In this document: piece by piece, positions 5,748 through 14,016 of the stretch
Layout of the letters: each line of letters opens with the position of its first letter
Numbering within the stretch: position 1 is the first letter of the stretch
From: an uncultured bacterium
GTDB taxonomy: Bacteria > Planctomycetota > UBA1135 > GCA-002686595
Direction: 5' to 3'
DNA length: 16,826 bases
Assembly: GCA_902826945.1 (NCBI GenBank)
Contig: CADEGS010000082.1
Coordinates: forward strand, 1-16,826
Position numbers and translations under genes: made by a program
The notes under the pieces: generated by a model
What the model was told of the DNA's origin: nothing
What the model saw: the letters and a program-made list of their open reading frames with translations, nothing else
Databases searched by the model: none

Positions 5748-7789
5748 GCTCCGGCGCGCCGCGCGCGGACGAGCACGCCGCCCGCCTGCCGCTGACGGCG
5801 CTGGCGGGCGTCGGGCCGGTGCGCGCCGCGCGCCTGGCGCGGCTCGGGCTCGTCCTGCTCGAGGACCTCCTGCGCCTCGCGCCGCGGCGCCTGGAGCGCC
5901 ACGCCGGCCTGCTCTCCGTCGCGGCGGCGCGCGAGCGCGAGGGCGAGGAGGTGAGCGTCGTCGGCCGGCTCGGGCCGTTCCGCTTCTACCGCCGCGGCGC
6001 GCGGCGCTCGGTGCTCTCCGTGACCCTGCGCGAGGAGGGGAGCGCGATCGAGGCCACCTGGTTCGGCCAGCCCTGGCTGCGCGACAAGCTGCTCGAGCTG
6101 CAGCGCGCGGGCGCGCCGGTGGCGCTCTCGGGGCGCGTGGTGCGCACGCGCAAGGGGCCCGCGCTGGTCGCGCCGAAGCTGCGGCCGGCGAGCGAGCTCG
6201 GGGGCGACGCGCCGCGGCTGGTGCCGGTCTACCCCTCGACCGAGGGCGTCTCGCAGGAGCTCCTGCGCGGCTGGATCGCGAGCGCGCGCGAGCGGGCCAC
6301 GCTCGCCGAGCCGCTCGCGGCGGGCTGGCTGGAGGCGCACGGCCTGCCGTCGCTGCCGAGCGCGCTCGCGGGCCTGCACGCGCCGCGCTCGCTCGAGGAG
6401 CACGCGCGCGCGCGCCGGCGGCTGGCGCTCGAGCGCCTGCTCGCGCTCGAGGCGCAGCTCGGCGGGCTGCGGCTGCGCTCGCGCGCGGCGCGCGCGCTCG
6501 CGCTCGACGCGCGCGCGCGCGAGCGCCTGCTCGCGCGCCTGCCCTTCCGGCCGACGGCGGCGCAGGCGCGCGTGCTCGCGGAGATCCTGGACGACCTGGC
6601 GCGCGAGCGCCCGATGCGCCGCCTGCTGCAAGGGGACGTCGGCTCGGGCAAGACGCTCGTCGCGCTGGCCGCCTGCCTGGCGGTGGCCGAGGCCGGCGGC
6701 CAGGCGGCGCTGCTCGCGCCGACCGAGCTCCTGGCCGAGCAGCACGCGCTCGGGCTCGCCGCCTGGGACGGCTGGGACGAGCTCGGCGCGGTGCTCGTCA
6801 CCGGCTCGCTGGCGCGCGCCGAGCGCGCGCGCGCCGCGGCCGCGCTCGCGGAGGGCCGCGCGCGCCTGGCGATCGGCACGCACGCGCTGCTCTCCGCGGA
6901 CGTGCGCTTCCGCCGGCTCGACCTGGTCGTGGTGGACGAGCAGCAGCGCTTCGGCGTGGCGCAGCGGCGCGCGCTGGTCGCCAAGGGCGAGGACGTGCAC
7001 GCGCTGGCGATGAGCGCCACGCCGATCCCGCGCACGCTGGCGCTCGCCCTGTGGGCCGACCTCGAGCTGTCGCGGCTGGACGAGCGGCCGCCCGGGCGCG
7101 GCCCGCTCGAGACGCGGCTCGTCGCGCCCGGCGGGCGCGCGGGCGTGCTCGAGGAGCTGGCGCGGCGCGTCGGGGGCGGCGAGCGCGCCTTCTGGGTCTG
7201 CCCGCGCGTGGACGCGGGCGAGGAGGACGAGGGCGCCGCCGCCGCCGAGCGCGTGCACGCCGAGCTCGCGCGCGGCCCGCTGGGGGCGCACGGCGTCGAG
7301 CTCGTCCACGGTCGGGTCGAGGCGCAGGAGCGCGGGCGGCGCCTGGCGCGCTTTCGCGACGGCCGCTCGCGCACCCTGGTCGCGACCAGCGTGATCGAGG
7401 TCGGCGTGGACGTCCCCGCGGCGTCGCTGATGGTGATCGAGTCCGCCGAGCGCTTCGGCGTGGCCCAGCTCCACCAGCTGCGCGGGCGCGTCGGGCGCGG
7501 GCCGACGCCCTCGACCTGCTTCCTCCTGGCCGACCCCGAGGCCGAGGTGCGGCTCGGCTTCCTGGCGGGGGAGCACGACGGCTTCGCGATCGCGGAGGTG
7601 GACCTCGAGCAGCGCGGGATGGGCGAGCTCTCGGGCGCGCGCCAGTCGGGGCACGAGCGGGACGAGCTCGACGATCCGCTGCGCGACGCGCAGCTCGTGG
7701 CGCTGGCGCGCGAGCTGCTCGCGCGCGATCCGGCGCTGGCCGAGCGCTACCGCGAGGCGGGGGCGCGCGCGCTCGACCGGCTGGTGTGA
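5744..7789 (+). CDS. recG: ATP-dependent DNA helicase RecG
   Basis: The product has 681 residues, normal for RecG, which remodels stalled replication forks and branched recombination intermediates in the cytoplasm. An HhH-like start, LAGVGPVRAARLARLGL (20-36), leads into the wedge/OB domain (about 60-150) that splits branched DNA. The superfamily 2 motor follows: Walker A GDVGSGKT (297-304), motif II DEQQRFGV (398-405), SATPIPRT (424-431), IEVGVDVP (551-558) and QLHQLRGRVGRG (575-586). The C-terminal MGELSGARQSG (626-636) matches the RecG TRG region. Motif II ends in Q where many RecG proteins have H. ATG 5744 overlaps the previous stop by 4 bp (ATGA), so recG is translationally coupled to the envelope genes in front of it, an unusual setting for a repair gene. 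Its stop lies 10 bases from the convergent HDOD gene. Confidence 0.97.
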   Translation: MSSGAPRADEHAARLPLTALAGVGPVRAARLARLGLVLLEDLLRLAPRRLERHAGLLSVAAAREREGEEVSVVGRLGPFRFYRRGARRSVLSVTLREEGSAIEATWFGQPWLRDKLLELQRAGAPVALSGRVVRTRKGPALVAPKLRPASELGGDAPRLVPVYPSTEGVSQELLRGWIASARERATLAEPLAAGWLEAHGLPSLPSALAGLHAPRSLEEHARARRRLALERLLALEAQLGGLRLRSRAARALALDARARERLLARLPFRPTAAQARVLAEILDDLARERPMRRLLQGDVGSGKTLVALAACLAVAEAGGQAALLAPTELLAEQHALGLAAWDGWDELGAVLVTGSLARAERARAAAALAEGRARLAIGTHALLSADVRFRRLDLVVVDEQQRFGVAQRRALVAKGEDVHALAMSATPIPRTLALALWADLELSRLDERPPGRGPLETRLVAPGGRAGVLEELARRVGGGERAFWVCPRVDAGEEDEGAAAAERVHAELARGPLGAHGVELVHGRVEAQERGRRLARFRDGRSRTLVATSVIEVGVDVPAASLMVIESAERFGVAQLHQLRGRVGRGPTPSTCFLLADPEAEVRLGFLAGEHDGFAIAEVDLEQRGMGELSGARQSGHERDELDDPLRDAQLVALARELLARDPALAERYREAGARALDRLV

Positions 7790-7799
7790 GGAGCGGGGC
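7790..7799. other. 10-base gap between convergent recG and HDOD genes
   Basis: Only ten bases separate the recG stop (7787-7789) from the stop of the convergent HDOD gene (7802-7800). There is no room for a hairpin terminator, and none is visible. Transcripts from the two long operons probably run into each other or end by Rho. Confidence 0.8.
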
Positions 7800-9293
7800 T
7801 CAGGCCGCCCGCCAGGGCGATATCGGCGAGGGCAGGAGGCGCGTGCCCCCGCGCTCCTCGAGCGCCTCCTTCAGCAGCCGCACGCCCGTGCGCAGGAGCT
7901 CGCGCCCGTCGTCGGGGTGCAGCGCCTTGGCCAGGCACGCGCCGCCGAAGGCGGCCGAGGTCGCGCGCCCGGCGCGCTCGCGGTCCTCGCCCGCGAGCGC
8001 CCCGCGCAGGCGCGCGGTCAGGAGCTCCATCGCGTGCGGCTCCGCTTCCGACATGCACACGCCGAAGTACGAGCCGCCCAGGCGCGCGAACAGGTCGCCG
8101 CGGCGCACGCGCGAGGCGAGCGCGCGGCTGGCCTCGCGCATCCACGAGGCGGCGGCCGCCGCGCCGCGCTCGCGGTGGACCTGCGGCCAGCCCTCGACCG
8201 AGAGCACGAGCACGCACATGGGGCGCGTCACCGCGCCGGTCAGGCGCGCCTGGATCTCGCGGTCGAGGAAGCGGTCGAAGGCCTCGCGCCCGGCGACGCC
8301 GCACTCGGGGTCGCGCAGCGTCGCGTCGGTCGGGATCATGCGCCGGTGCTCGAGGATCGGAGGCAGCGTGCCGCGCGCGCCGCGCGGGGTGCCCTCCGAC
8401 GCGCGCAGCAGGGGTCCCGCTCCGCCGGTCGGCTCGAGCGCCGCGCGCGCCTCGCGCACGCAGCCGTCCAGCTCGGAGAGGTGGTCGTAGACGGCCACGG
8501 GCGTGAGGTCGAAGGCCGCGCGCGCGCGCTCCTCGAGCTCGCTCAGCGCGCGGCCCTTGTCCGCCCGCTCGAACAACGAAACGGTCGCCTCGGCCAGCGC
8601 GACGGCCTCCGCCAGGCGCCCCAGGTCCTCGTCGGGCGGGATCGCCGCTCCGCCCGAGCGCGTCACGCGCGCCAGGACGGTGCGCAGGAACGACGGCACG
8701 ACCCAGGCCTCGAAGAGCGCGGCCTCGACCTGCAGGCGGTCGCAGCCGGAGGCGGCGCGCTCCTCGCCCAGCGCGGCGGCGTCGGCGAACGCCCGCGCCG
8801 GCTCGCCGCCGTGGCCCGCGCGGGCCAGGTCGAGCGCCAGGCGGCCGATGCCGAGCAGGAAGCCGCAGGCGAAGGCCTCGGGCTCGAACGGGGCGCGCGC
8901 GCGGCGCGCGAGCGTCAAGGCCGCCATCGCGCGCGTCCAGGCGCGCCGCGTCCAGGGCTCGAGGCCCGGCACGCCGGCGCGCTCGGCGTCGCCCAGCGCC
9001 GTGGACACAGCCAGCACGAGCGCGACGTAGGGGGTGGCCGTGCGCCCGACCTGCTCGATCGCGCGCGCCAGGCCGTTGGCGGGGCACGGCGCGCTCCAGA
9101 AGGAGGCGTTCGCCAGCCGCACGAAGCGCAGCGCGACCAGCGGCGAGCGCGCCAGCGAGCGCACCAGGTCGTCCGGCGCGGCGGTCGCGCTGCGCGACAG
9201 CGCGAAGAGCTCGCCCACGTCCGCGCGCGGCGCGGGGAAGCGCGCGGCCAGCGCGCGCGCACCGTCGGGGATCGGGTCGCTGGAGAGGGGCAC
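7800..9293 (-). CDS. HDOD protein with degenerate GGDEF domain that keeps the I-site
   Basis: The product has 497 residues. The N-terminal half is an HDOD domain (about 20-210): LVRSLARSPLVALRFVRLAN and ARAIEQVGRTATPYVALVLA follow the family pattern. The C-terminal part (about 325-490) is a GGDEF fold aligned with its neighbour's: CGVAGREAFDRFL (331-343) parallels TGLANRKSLDEFI there. The signature loop reads GGSYF (406-410) and the metal strand reads VLSVEGW instead of LLIDLDRF, so c-di-GMP synthesis should be lost. The inhibitory-site motif RxxD is present as R397-R-G-D400, five residues before the loop, so c-di-GMP binding may remain. The start is GTG 9293, 13 bases after the stop of the upstream paralogue, giving one transcript for the pair. 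The inference is a c-di-GMP effector or partner, not an enzyme. The protein is cytoplasmic, with no membrane segment. Confidence 0.85.
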   Translation of the reverse strand: MPLSSDPIPDGARALAARFPAPRADVGELFALSRSATAAPDDLVRSLARSPLVALRFVRLANASFWSAPCPANGLARAIEQVGRTATPYVALVLAVSTALGDAERAGVPGLEPWTRRAWTRAMAALTLARRARAPFEPEAFACGFLLGIGRLALDLARAGHGGEPARAFADAAALGEERAASGCDRLQVEAALFEAWVVPSFLRTVLARVTRSGGAAIPPDEDLGRLAEAVALAEATVSLFERADKGRALSELEERARAAFDLTPVAVYDHLSELDGCVREARAALEPTGGAGPLLRASEGTPRGARGTLPPILEHRRMIPTDATLRDPECGVAGREAFDRFLDREIQARLTGAVTRPMCVLVLSVEGWPQVHRERGAAAAASWMREASRALASRVRRGDLFARLGGSYFGVCMSEAEPHAMELLTARLRGALAGEDRERAGRATSAAFGGACLAKALHPDDGRELLRTGVRLLKEALEERGGTRLLPSPISPWRAA

Positions 9294-9306
9294 GGCTCGG
9301 TCTCGG

Positions 9307-10851
9307 TCAGCGGCGGCGCAGCTTGACGATCTGCTTGGGCGCCTCGCAGCGGTTGCGGCCGTTCTCCTTCGCCTTGTACAGGAAGTGGTCGGCCAGCTTG
9401 AGCAGGCGCTTGCCGTCGTCCTCGTGCTCCAGGTCGCACGCGCACACGCCGCCCAGGCTGGCCGTGATCGCGAGCTCGTGGCCGTCGAACGAGACCGAGG
9501 CCTTCTCGATCTCCTTGCGCAGCCGATCGGCGGCCGCGCGCAGCGAGAAGGGCGTCGTCTGCGGCAGCACGACGGCGAACTCCTCGCCGCCGTAGCGCGC
9601 CGCCAGGTCGCCGCGGCGCGTGGCGCGCGAGAGCACGCTGCCGACCAGGCGCAGGACCTCGTCGCCGGCGGCGTGGCCGTAGGTGTCGTTCAGGCTCTTG
9701 AAGCGGTCCAGGTCGATCAGCAGCACGCCCAGCGCGCGCGGCACGCTGCCATGCATGCGGTCGCGCACCTGGCCGGCGATGAACTCGTCCAGGCTCTTGC
9801 GGTTCGCGAGGCCGGTCAGGGCGTCGGTGTTGGCCGCCGTGCGCAGCTCGCGGTTGCTGCCCTCGAGCTCCTCGGAGCGGCGGTTCGCCTGGCGCAGCTC
9901 GACGTCGAGGCCGAGGCTGACGTTGACGATGCGCTGGCGCGCCTGGTCGACGATGTCCTGGTAGGAGAGGTCGGGCGGCAGGGGGACGTTCAGCATGTCG
10001 GCCGTCTCCTGCACGCTGCTCTCCAGCCGCACCAGGAACTCGTCCAGCGTCTGGTTCGTGAACCCGAACGCGGCGCCGGCCATGGTCCCCAGCCGGTCGA
10101 GCGCGGCGCGCGCGTTCGTCCCGCACAGGACCTCCTCGGCCAGGAGCGCCATCGAGAGCACGCGCGCCAGCTCGCGCGTGCGCGGCAGCGCCCCTGCGGC
10201 GACCGCGTCGGGGTCGCCGCGGTGGAAGAGCGGCTCGTGGACCTCGGGCGGCAGGTGCCAGCTCTCGAACAGGGCGCGCGCGACGTCGCGGCTGTCGAAG
10301 CCGAGCATGCGCTGCTCGTCCTCGCACGAGGGCCACGTGCCGTGCTCGCGCAGCACGGGCTCGTAGTGCGGCGAGAAGACCTGCGCCAGGACCAGGCGCC
10401 CCATGTGGCCCAAGAGGCCGCACAGGAAGGCCTCGTCGCCGATCGGCGGGTGCACGCGCTCGCCCAGCATGCGCGAGGTGACGGCGTTCACGATGCTGCG
10501 CCGCCAGAACTCGCCGAGCTCGAAGCCGATGCCGTGCCCCTCGCGCGGCACCTTGCCGACGAGGGAGAAGGAGAGCGACATCAGCTTGACGGTCTTCAGC
10601 CCGAGCACCATCGTCGCGCGCTGCAGCGTCGTGACCGGCGACCCCGTCGAGAAGAGCGACGAGTTCGAGAGCTTCAACAGCTTGGCCGACAGCGCCGGGT
10701 CGCGGCCCAGGACCCGCGACAGCTCGTCGATCGTGGTGTTCTCGTCCTGCGTCAGCTGCAGCACCTCGACCGCCACGGTCGGCATCGAGGGCAGGTTCTC
10801 GGCGTTCAGGAGCTCGCTCGGAAGCTCCTTCCGGAGGGTCGTTTCCTTCAT
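9307..10851 (-). CDS. HDOD-GGDEF protein, predicted diguanylate cyclase
   Basis: The product has 514 residues. The HDOD domain covers about 16-210 (LPSMPTVAVEVLQL, LKLSNSSLFSTGSPVTTLQRATMVLG split over 59-84), a catalytically inert HD relative common in signalling proteins. A helical, possibly coiled-coil linker (about 300-340) joins it to a full GGDEF domain: DALTGLANR (343-351), DLDRFKSLNDTYGHAAGDEV (380-399), active-site GGEEF (421-425) and AKENGRNR near the end. The I-site R412-R-G-D415 lies five residues before GGEEF, so product inhibition is expected. The predicted reaction is two GTP to c-di-GMP in the cytoplasm, with the HDOD part as sensor or partner interface. ATG 10851 is the natural start (METTLRKEL-like N-terminus MKETTLRKEL); the frame stays open far upstream only as an artefact of GC content. 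No clear Shine-Dalgarno is seen. It is followed after 13 bases by its degenerate paralogue. Confidence 0.93.
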   Translation of the reverse strand: MKETTLRKELPSELLNAENLPSMPTVAVEVLQLTQDENTTIDELSRVLGRDPALSAKLLKLSNSSLFSTGSPVTTLQRATMVLGLKTVKLMSLSFSLVGKVPREGHGIGFELGEFWRRSIVNAVTSRMLGERVHPPIGDEAFLCGLLGHMGRLVLAQVFSPHYEPVLREHGTWPSCEDEQRMLGFDSRDVARALFESWHLPPEVHEPLFHRGDPDAVAAGALPRTRELARVLSMALLAEEVLCGTNARAALDRLGTMAGAAFGFTNQTLDEFLVRLESSVQETADMLNVPLPPDLSYQDIVDQARQRIVNVSLGLDVELRQANRRSEELEGSNRELRTAANTDALTGLANRKSLDEFIAGQVRDRMHGSVPRALGVLLIDLDRFKSLNDTYGHAAGDEVLRLVGSVLSRATRRGDLAARYGGEEFAVVLPQTTPFSLRAAADRLRKEIEKASVSFDGHELAITASLGGVCACDLEHEDDGKRLLKLADHFLYKAKENGRNRCEAPKQIVKLRRR

Positions 10852-11013
10852 GCCGGAAATGCGCGCGGGGGGAGGGCGGGGGAGCCGCAGGGGAGATCGT
10901 CCGGGCCGGGAGCGCACTTGAGCGCGGAGCGGGAATCGTGCGCGGGATCGGAGGGGCGGTTTCCGTATCCTGGGGCGGCTCCCCCCGCGCGCCCCCCGGC
11001 GGGCCGAGCACGC
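10852..11013. promoter_or_regulatory. Divergent intergenic region between the HDOD-GGDEF and HEAT genes
   Basis: This 162-base gap separates two divergent starts and should hold both promoters. It is somewhat richer in A/T than the genes around it. I can see TTGAGC at 10918-10923 and GTATCCT around 10965-10971 on the plus strand, but their spacing does not fit one sigma-70 promoter. No operator palindrome or riboswitch-like structure stands out. Confidence 0.3.
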
Positions 11014-14000
11014 ATGGCGCCGCCGCTCCGCTCCTCGCTGCTGCTCCTGTGCCTGGCCCCGGCGCTGGCCGCCCAGCTCGATCTGCCCGCCCGGCCGCAG
11101 GAGGGCGCCGGCCGCTCCCCGGTCGAGCTCCCCTCGCGCGCGCGGGGCGGCACGGGCGCAGGGCCTGGGCTGGACCTGCCCGCTCCCGCGCCGGCCGCCC
11201 CGCCGTCGGAGGCCTCGCCGGCCGCCCCGGCGGCGCTCGTCGAGGCCTCCGACGCGCCGGCACTCCTCGCCTCGCTGGAGCCCGTGCGCGCGCCGGACGA
11301 CCCGCGCCTCGCGCCCGCGCTCGAGCGCCTGCGGCGCCTGGGAGCCGCGGCGCTGGAGCCGGCCAGGGCCGGGCTGGAGAGCGCCTCGCTCGGCGTGCTC
11401 GTCGCGAGCGCGCGCCTGCTGCTCGCCGACGGCGCTCCCGAGGATCGCCAGCGCGTCGCCGCGCGCCTGCGCCGCGACCTGCCCTCGGCCGCGGCGCCGC
11501 CGCTGCTCGCCGCGCTCGTCGCGCGCGATCCGGTGCTCGCCTCGCCCGCCTTCCTGGCCGAGCTGCTCGACCACCCGAGCGGAGCGATGCGCCAGGCCGC
11601 CGAGCGCGTGCTGCTCGAGCGCGCCGACCCGCTCGCGCTGCCCTATCTGCCCGCGCGCCTGGCGTCCGAGCGCGCGGACACGCGCCTGCGCGCGCTGCGC
11701 GTCGCCGTGCGCACCGGCGGCGAGGCCTCCGTGCCGCTGATCGCGAGCCGCCTCGACGACCCGACCGCGAGCGTGGCGAAGGAGGCGGTGCGGGCCATGG
11801 CGCTCGAGGACGCGCCGGGCGTGGACGCGCTGCTGCGCCAGCGCGCCTTCGCGGCCGGGCCGGCCGATCGCGGCGCCGCGCACGCGCTCCTCGCCCTGGT
11901 CGAGCGCGAGGACCGGCGCGGCGAGGTGGCGGTCACGCTGGACGACCTGCCCGAGCTCCTGCCGGCGCTGCGCGCCGGCGAGCCGATCGTGTCCGGCGCG
12001 GCCGCCTGCGCGCTGGCCGGCGTGGGCTTCCGCAACCCCTCCTCGCCGGCCACCGCCTGGCTCGACCGCGAGGTGCCGCACGCGCTCGTGCGCCTGGGGA
12101 CGGGCGCGGAGTTCCACCGCGACTTCAGCACCCTGCAGCCGATCGCCCTGCGCCGCCTGGCGCTGATCAGCGGCGAGGCGCTCGGCGAGGACGGCCTGGC
12201 CTGGCGGCGCTGGTGGACCGAGGCCGCGCGCGGCTTCCGCGCGCGCCGCGGCGTGCTCTCGGTCGAGGACGGCGGCGAGGCGGCGCTGTGCGTCGAGCTG
12301 CGCCGCGCCGGCCAGGAGCCGCTGCGCCTGGCGGGCCCGAGCTCGCCGCGCGCCGAAGAGGAGGGCACGCTCCTGATCGGCTCCGAGGCCTGCGCGCGCC
12401 TCGCCCTCGTGCTGCAGGACGAGGGCGTGCTCGGCCTCGAGCGCCTGCCCAGCGGGCGGCGCGAGGAGGCGCTGGCGCTCACCGTGCAGGTCGGCGAGCA
12501 GGAGAAGCGCTTCGCCTTCGGCCGCGCCCAGGTCCCGGCGTGGGTCGAGCGCGTCGCGGCGGCGCTCGAGGCGCGCGCGGCCGAGGAGGCCTGGCAGCGC
12601 TTCCGCGACCGCACGCGCCACGCCACGCAGCGCGCCTTCGTCGCGGACGAGGGTCCGTGGTGGAGCGCCGCGCACGCGCCGCACGAGCGCGCGCGCCGGC
12701 TGTGCGGGCTCGTCCTCTCCGCGCTGGCCTCGCTCCCCTCGCCGGCGCGCGCGGTCGGGGTGGCGGAGCTCGAGCGCCTCTACGGCGAGCAGGCGGCCGC
12801 GTCGGAGGAGGACTTTCCCGCGCTCGTGGCGCTGGCTGCGGACGAGCCGCAGGGCAGCGAGCGCTTCGAGCGCCTGGTCGCGCTGGCGCTCGAGGCGGCC
12901 GCGAGCGGCGCGCAGGGCCGGCCGGGCGCCGCGGACGCCGAGCGGCTGCTCGAGCTGTGCCTGCGCCGCGGTGAGACCGGCGTCGAGCCGCTCGCGCGCG
13001 TGCTGGCGGCGGCCGGCGCCGAGCGCGTCGCCGCCGCCGCGGCGGACGAGCGCGCCCCCGTGCGGCGCGCCGCCGCGCGCGCCGCGGCGGGCGATCCCGC
13101 GCCGCCCGCGACCGAGCTCCTGATCGGGCTGCTCGGCGACCCCGACGAGGGGGTCGTCGCCGCCGCCGCGCAGGGCCTGGGGCCGCGCGGGGGCGACGCG
13201 GTGCGGCGCGCGCTGCAGGCGCGCGCGGCCGAGGCGCCGGCGAGCCTGCGCGCGCCGCTCCTGCGCGCCGTCGGACGGGCCGGCGGCGAGGGAGCGCGCG
13301 ACGTGCTCGTGCTGGCGATGGCCGAGGAGGATCCGGCGCTCCAGCTCGCGGCGGTCGAGGGGCTGGCCGAGCTGGCCGACCCCGCGACGGCGGCCTTGCT
13401 CGTGTCGATCCTGGCGCGCGGGCGCGGGCCGCAGTGGACCGATCCGGCGCGGCGCGCGCTGCTCTGCATCGGCGAGCCGGCCTGGCCCCAGCTCCGGCGC
13501 GTGGCGGGCTCCTCGAAGAGCCGTGGGCAGCGCGAGGCGGCGCTCCTGCTCTCCGAGCAGGGCGTCGCGGACGCGCTGCCGACCCTGATCACGCTGCTCG
13601 AGATCGACCCCTCCGACGAGGAGGTGGCCGAGGAGATCGCGGTGGCGAGCTGCGTGGACCTGCGCGCCAGCCCCGAGCGCGAGCGCGCCTGGTGGGACTG
13701 GTGGAGCCAGGTCGTGCACGACGACGCGCGCGCCTGGTTCCGCGCCGCGCTCGAGCGCGCCGGGCTGCGCGCGCCCGCGGAGGCGCAGCTGGCCGCCCCC
13801 GGCCGCGGCGAGGCGCTGTTCCTGGTCGAGGTGGCGACCGGCGAGGAGATCCCCTGGGTGCTGGCGGAGCGCGCGCGGCGCGAGCTGGCGCGCGCCCTGG
13901 GGCGCCCGCTCGACGCGCTGCCGGCCGACGCCGGCGCGCGCGCGCGCCTGGCGGACGACCTGCGCGCGCTGGTCGAGGCGCGCTTCGCCGCAGGAGGGGA

Positions 14001-14016
14001 GGACGGCCCCCGATGA
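11014..14016 (+). CDS. Secreted HEAT-repeat protein with two repeat blocks
   Basis: The product has 1000 residues. MAPPLRSSLLLLCLAPALAAQ is a signal peptide (cleavage near residue 20), followed by a Pro/Ala-rich linker to about residue 75. HEAT-type helical pairs run from about 80 to 345, for example LDHPSGAMRQAAERVLLERADP and LDDPTASVAKEAVRAMALEDAP. This block closes with AWRRWWTEAARGF (396-408). A beta-rich stretch without repeats follows (about 410-510), then helices, then a second HEAT block (about 650-880), closing with ERAWWDWWSQV (890-900) and a unique 100-residue C-terminus. HEAT repeats bind proteins; the partner is unknown. The location should be periplasmic or envelope. Its TGA overlaps the lytic transglycosylase ATG by 4 bp, suggesting that enzyme as a partner. 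There are no catalytic motifs. ATG 11014 is chosen for its signal peptide. Confidence 0.85.
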   Translation: MAPPLRSSLLLLCLAPALAAQLDLPARPQEGAGRSPVELPSRARGGTGAGPGLDLPAPAPAAPPSEASPAAPAALVEASDAPALLASLEPVRAPDDPRLAPALERLRRLGAAALEPARAGLESASLGVLVASARLLLADGAPEDRQRVAARLRRDLPSAAAPPLLAALVARDPVLASPAFLAELLDHPSGAMRQAAERVLLERADPLALPYLPARLASERADTRLRALRVAVRTGGEASVPLIASRLDDPTASVAKEAVRAMALEDAPGVDALLRQRAFAAGPADRGAAHALLALVEREDRRGEVAVTLDDLPELLPALRAGEPIVSGAAACALAGVGFRNPSSPATAWLDREVPHALVRLGTGAEFHRDFSTLQPIALRRLALISGEALGEDGLAWRRWWTEAARGFRARRGVLSVEDGGEAALCVELRRAGQEPLRLAGPSSPRAEEEGTLLIGSEACARLALVLQDEGVLGLERLPSGRREEALALTVQVGEQEKRFAFGRAQVPAWVERVAAALEARAAEEAWQRFRDRTRHATQRAFVADEGPWWSAAHAPHERARRLCGLVLSALASLPSPARAVGVAELERLYGEQAAASEEDFPALVALAADEPQGSERFERLVALALEAAASGAQGRPGAADAERLLELCLRRGETGVEPLARVLAAAGAERVAAAAADERAPVRRAAARAAAGDPAPPATELLIGLLGDPDEGVVAAAAQGLGPRGGDAVRRALQARAAEAPASLRAPLLRAVGRAGGEGARDVLVLAMAEEDPALQLAAVEGLAELADPATAALLVSILARGRGPQWTDPARRALLCIGEPAWPQLRRVAGSSKSRGQREAALLLSEQGVADALPTLITLLEIDPSDEEVAEEIAVASCVDLRASPERERAWWDWWSQVVHDDARAWFRAALERAGLRAPAEAQLAAPGRGEALFLVEVATGEEIPWVLAERARRELARALGRPLDALPADAGARARLADDLRALVEARFAAGGEDGPR

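Noticed and set aside
5285..7654. A minus-strand open frame of 789 codons opposite recG
   Set aside because: It has Arg/Ala/Leu/Gln-rich low-complexity composition typical of the antisense of GC-rich coding sequence and no motif.
10918..10971. Sigma-70 promoter from TTGAGC (10918) and TATCCT (10966) for the HEAT gene
   Set aside because: The boxes are over 40 bases apart, so they cannot form one standard promoter.
9307..13719. A minus-strand open frame of 1470 codons running through the HEAT gene into the HDOD-GGDEF gene
   Set aside because: The part upstream of ATG 10851 is antisense to the HEAT gene, low in complexity (Arg/Ala/Gly) and has no domain; it is open only because stops are rare at this GC content.
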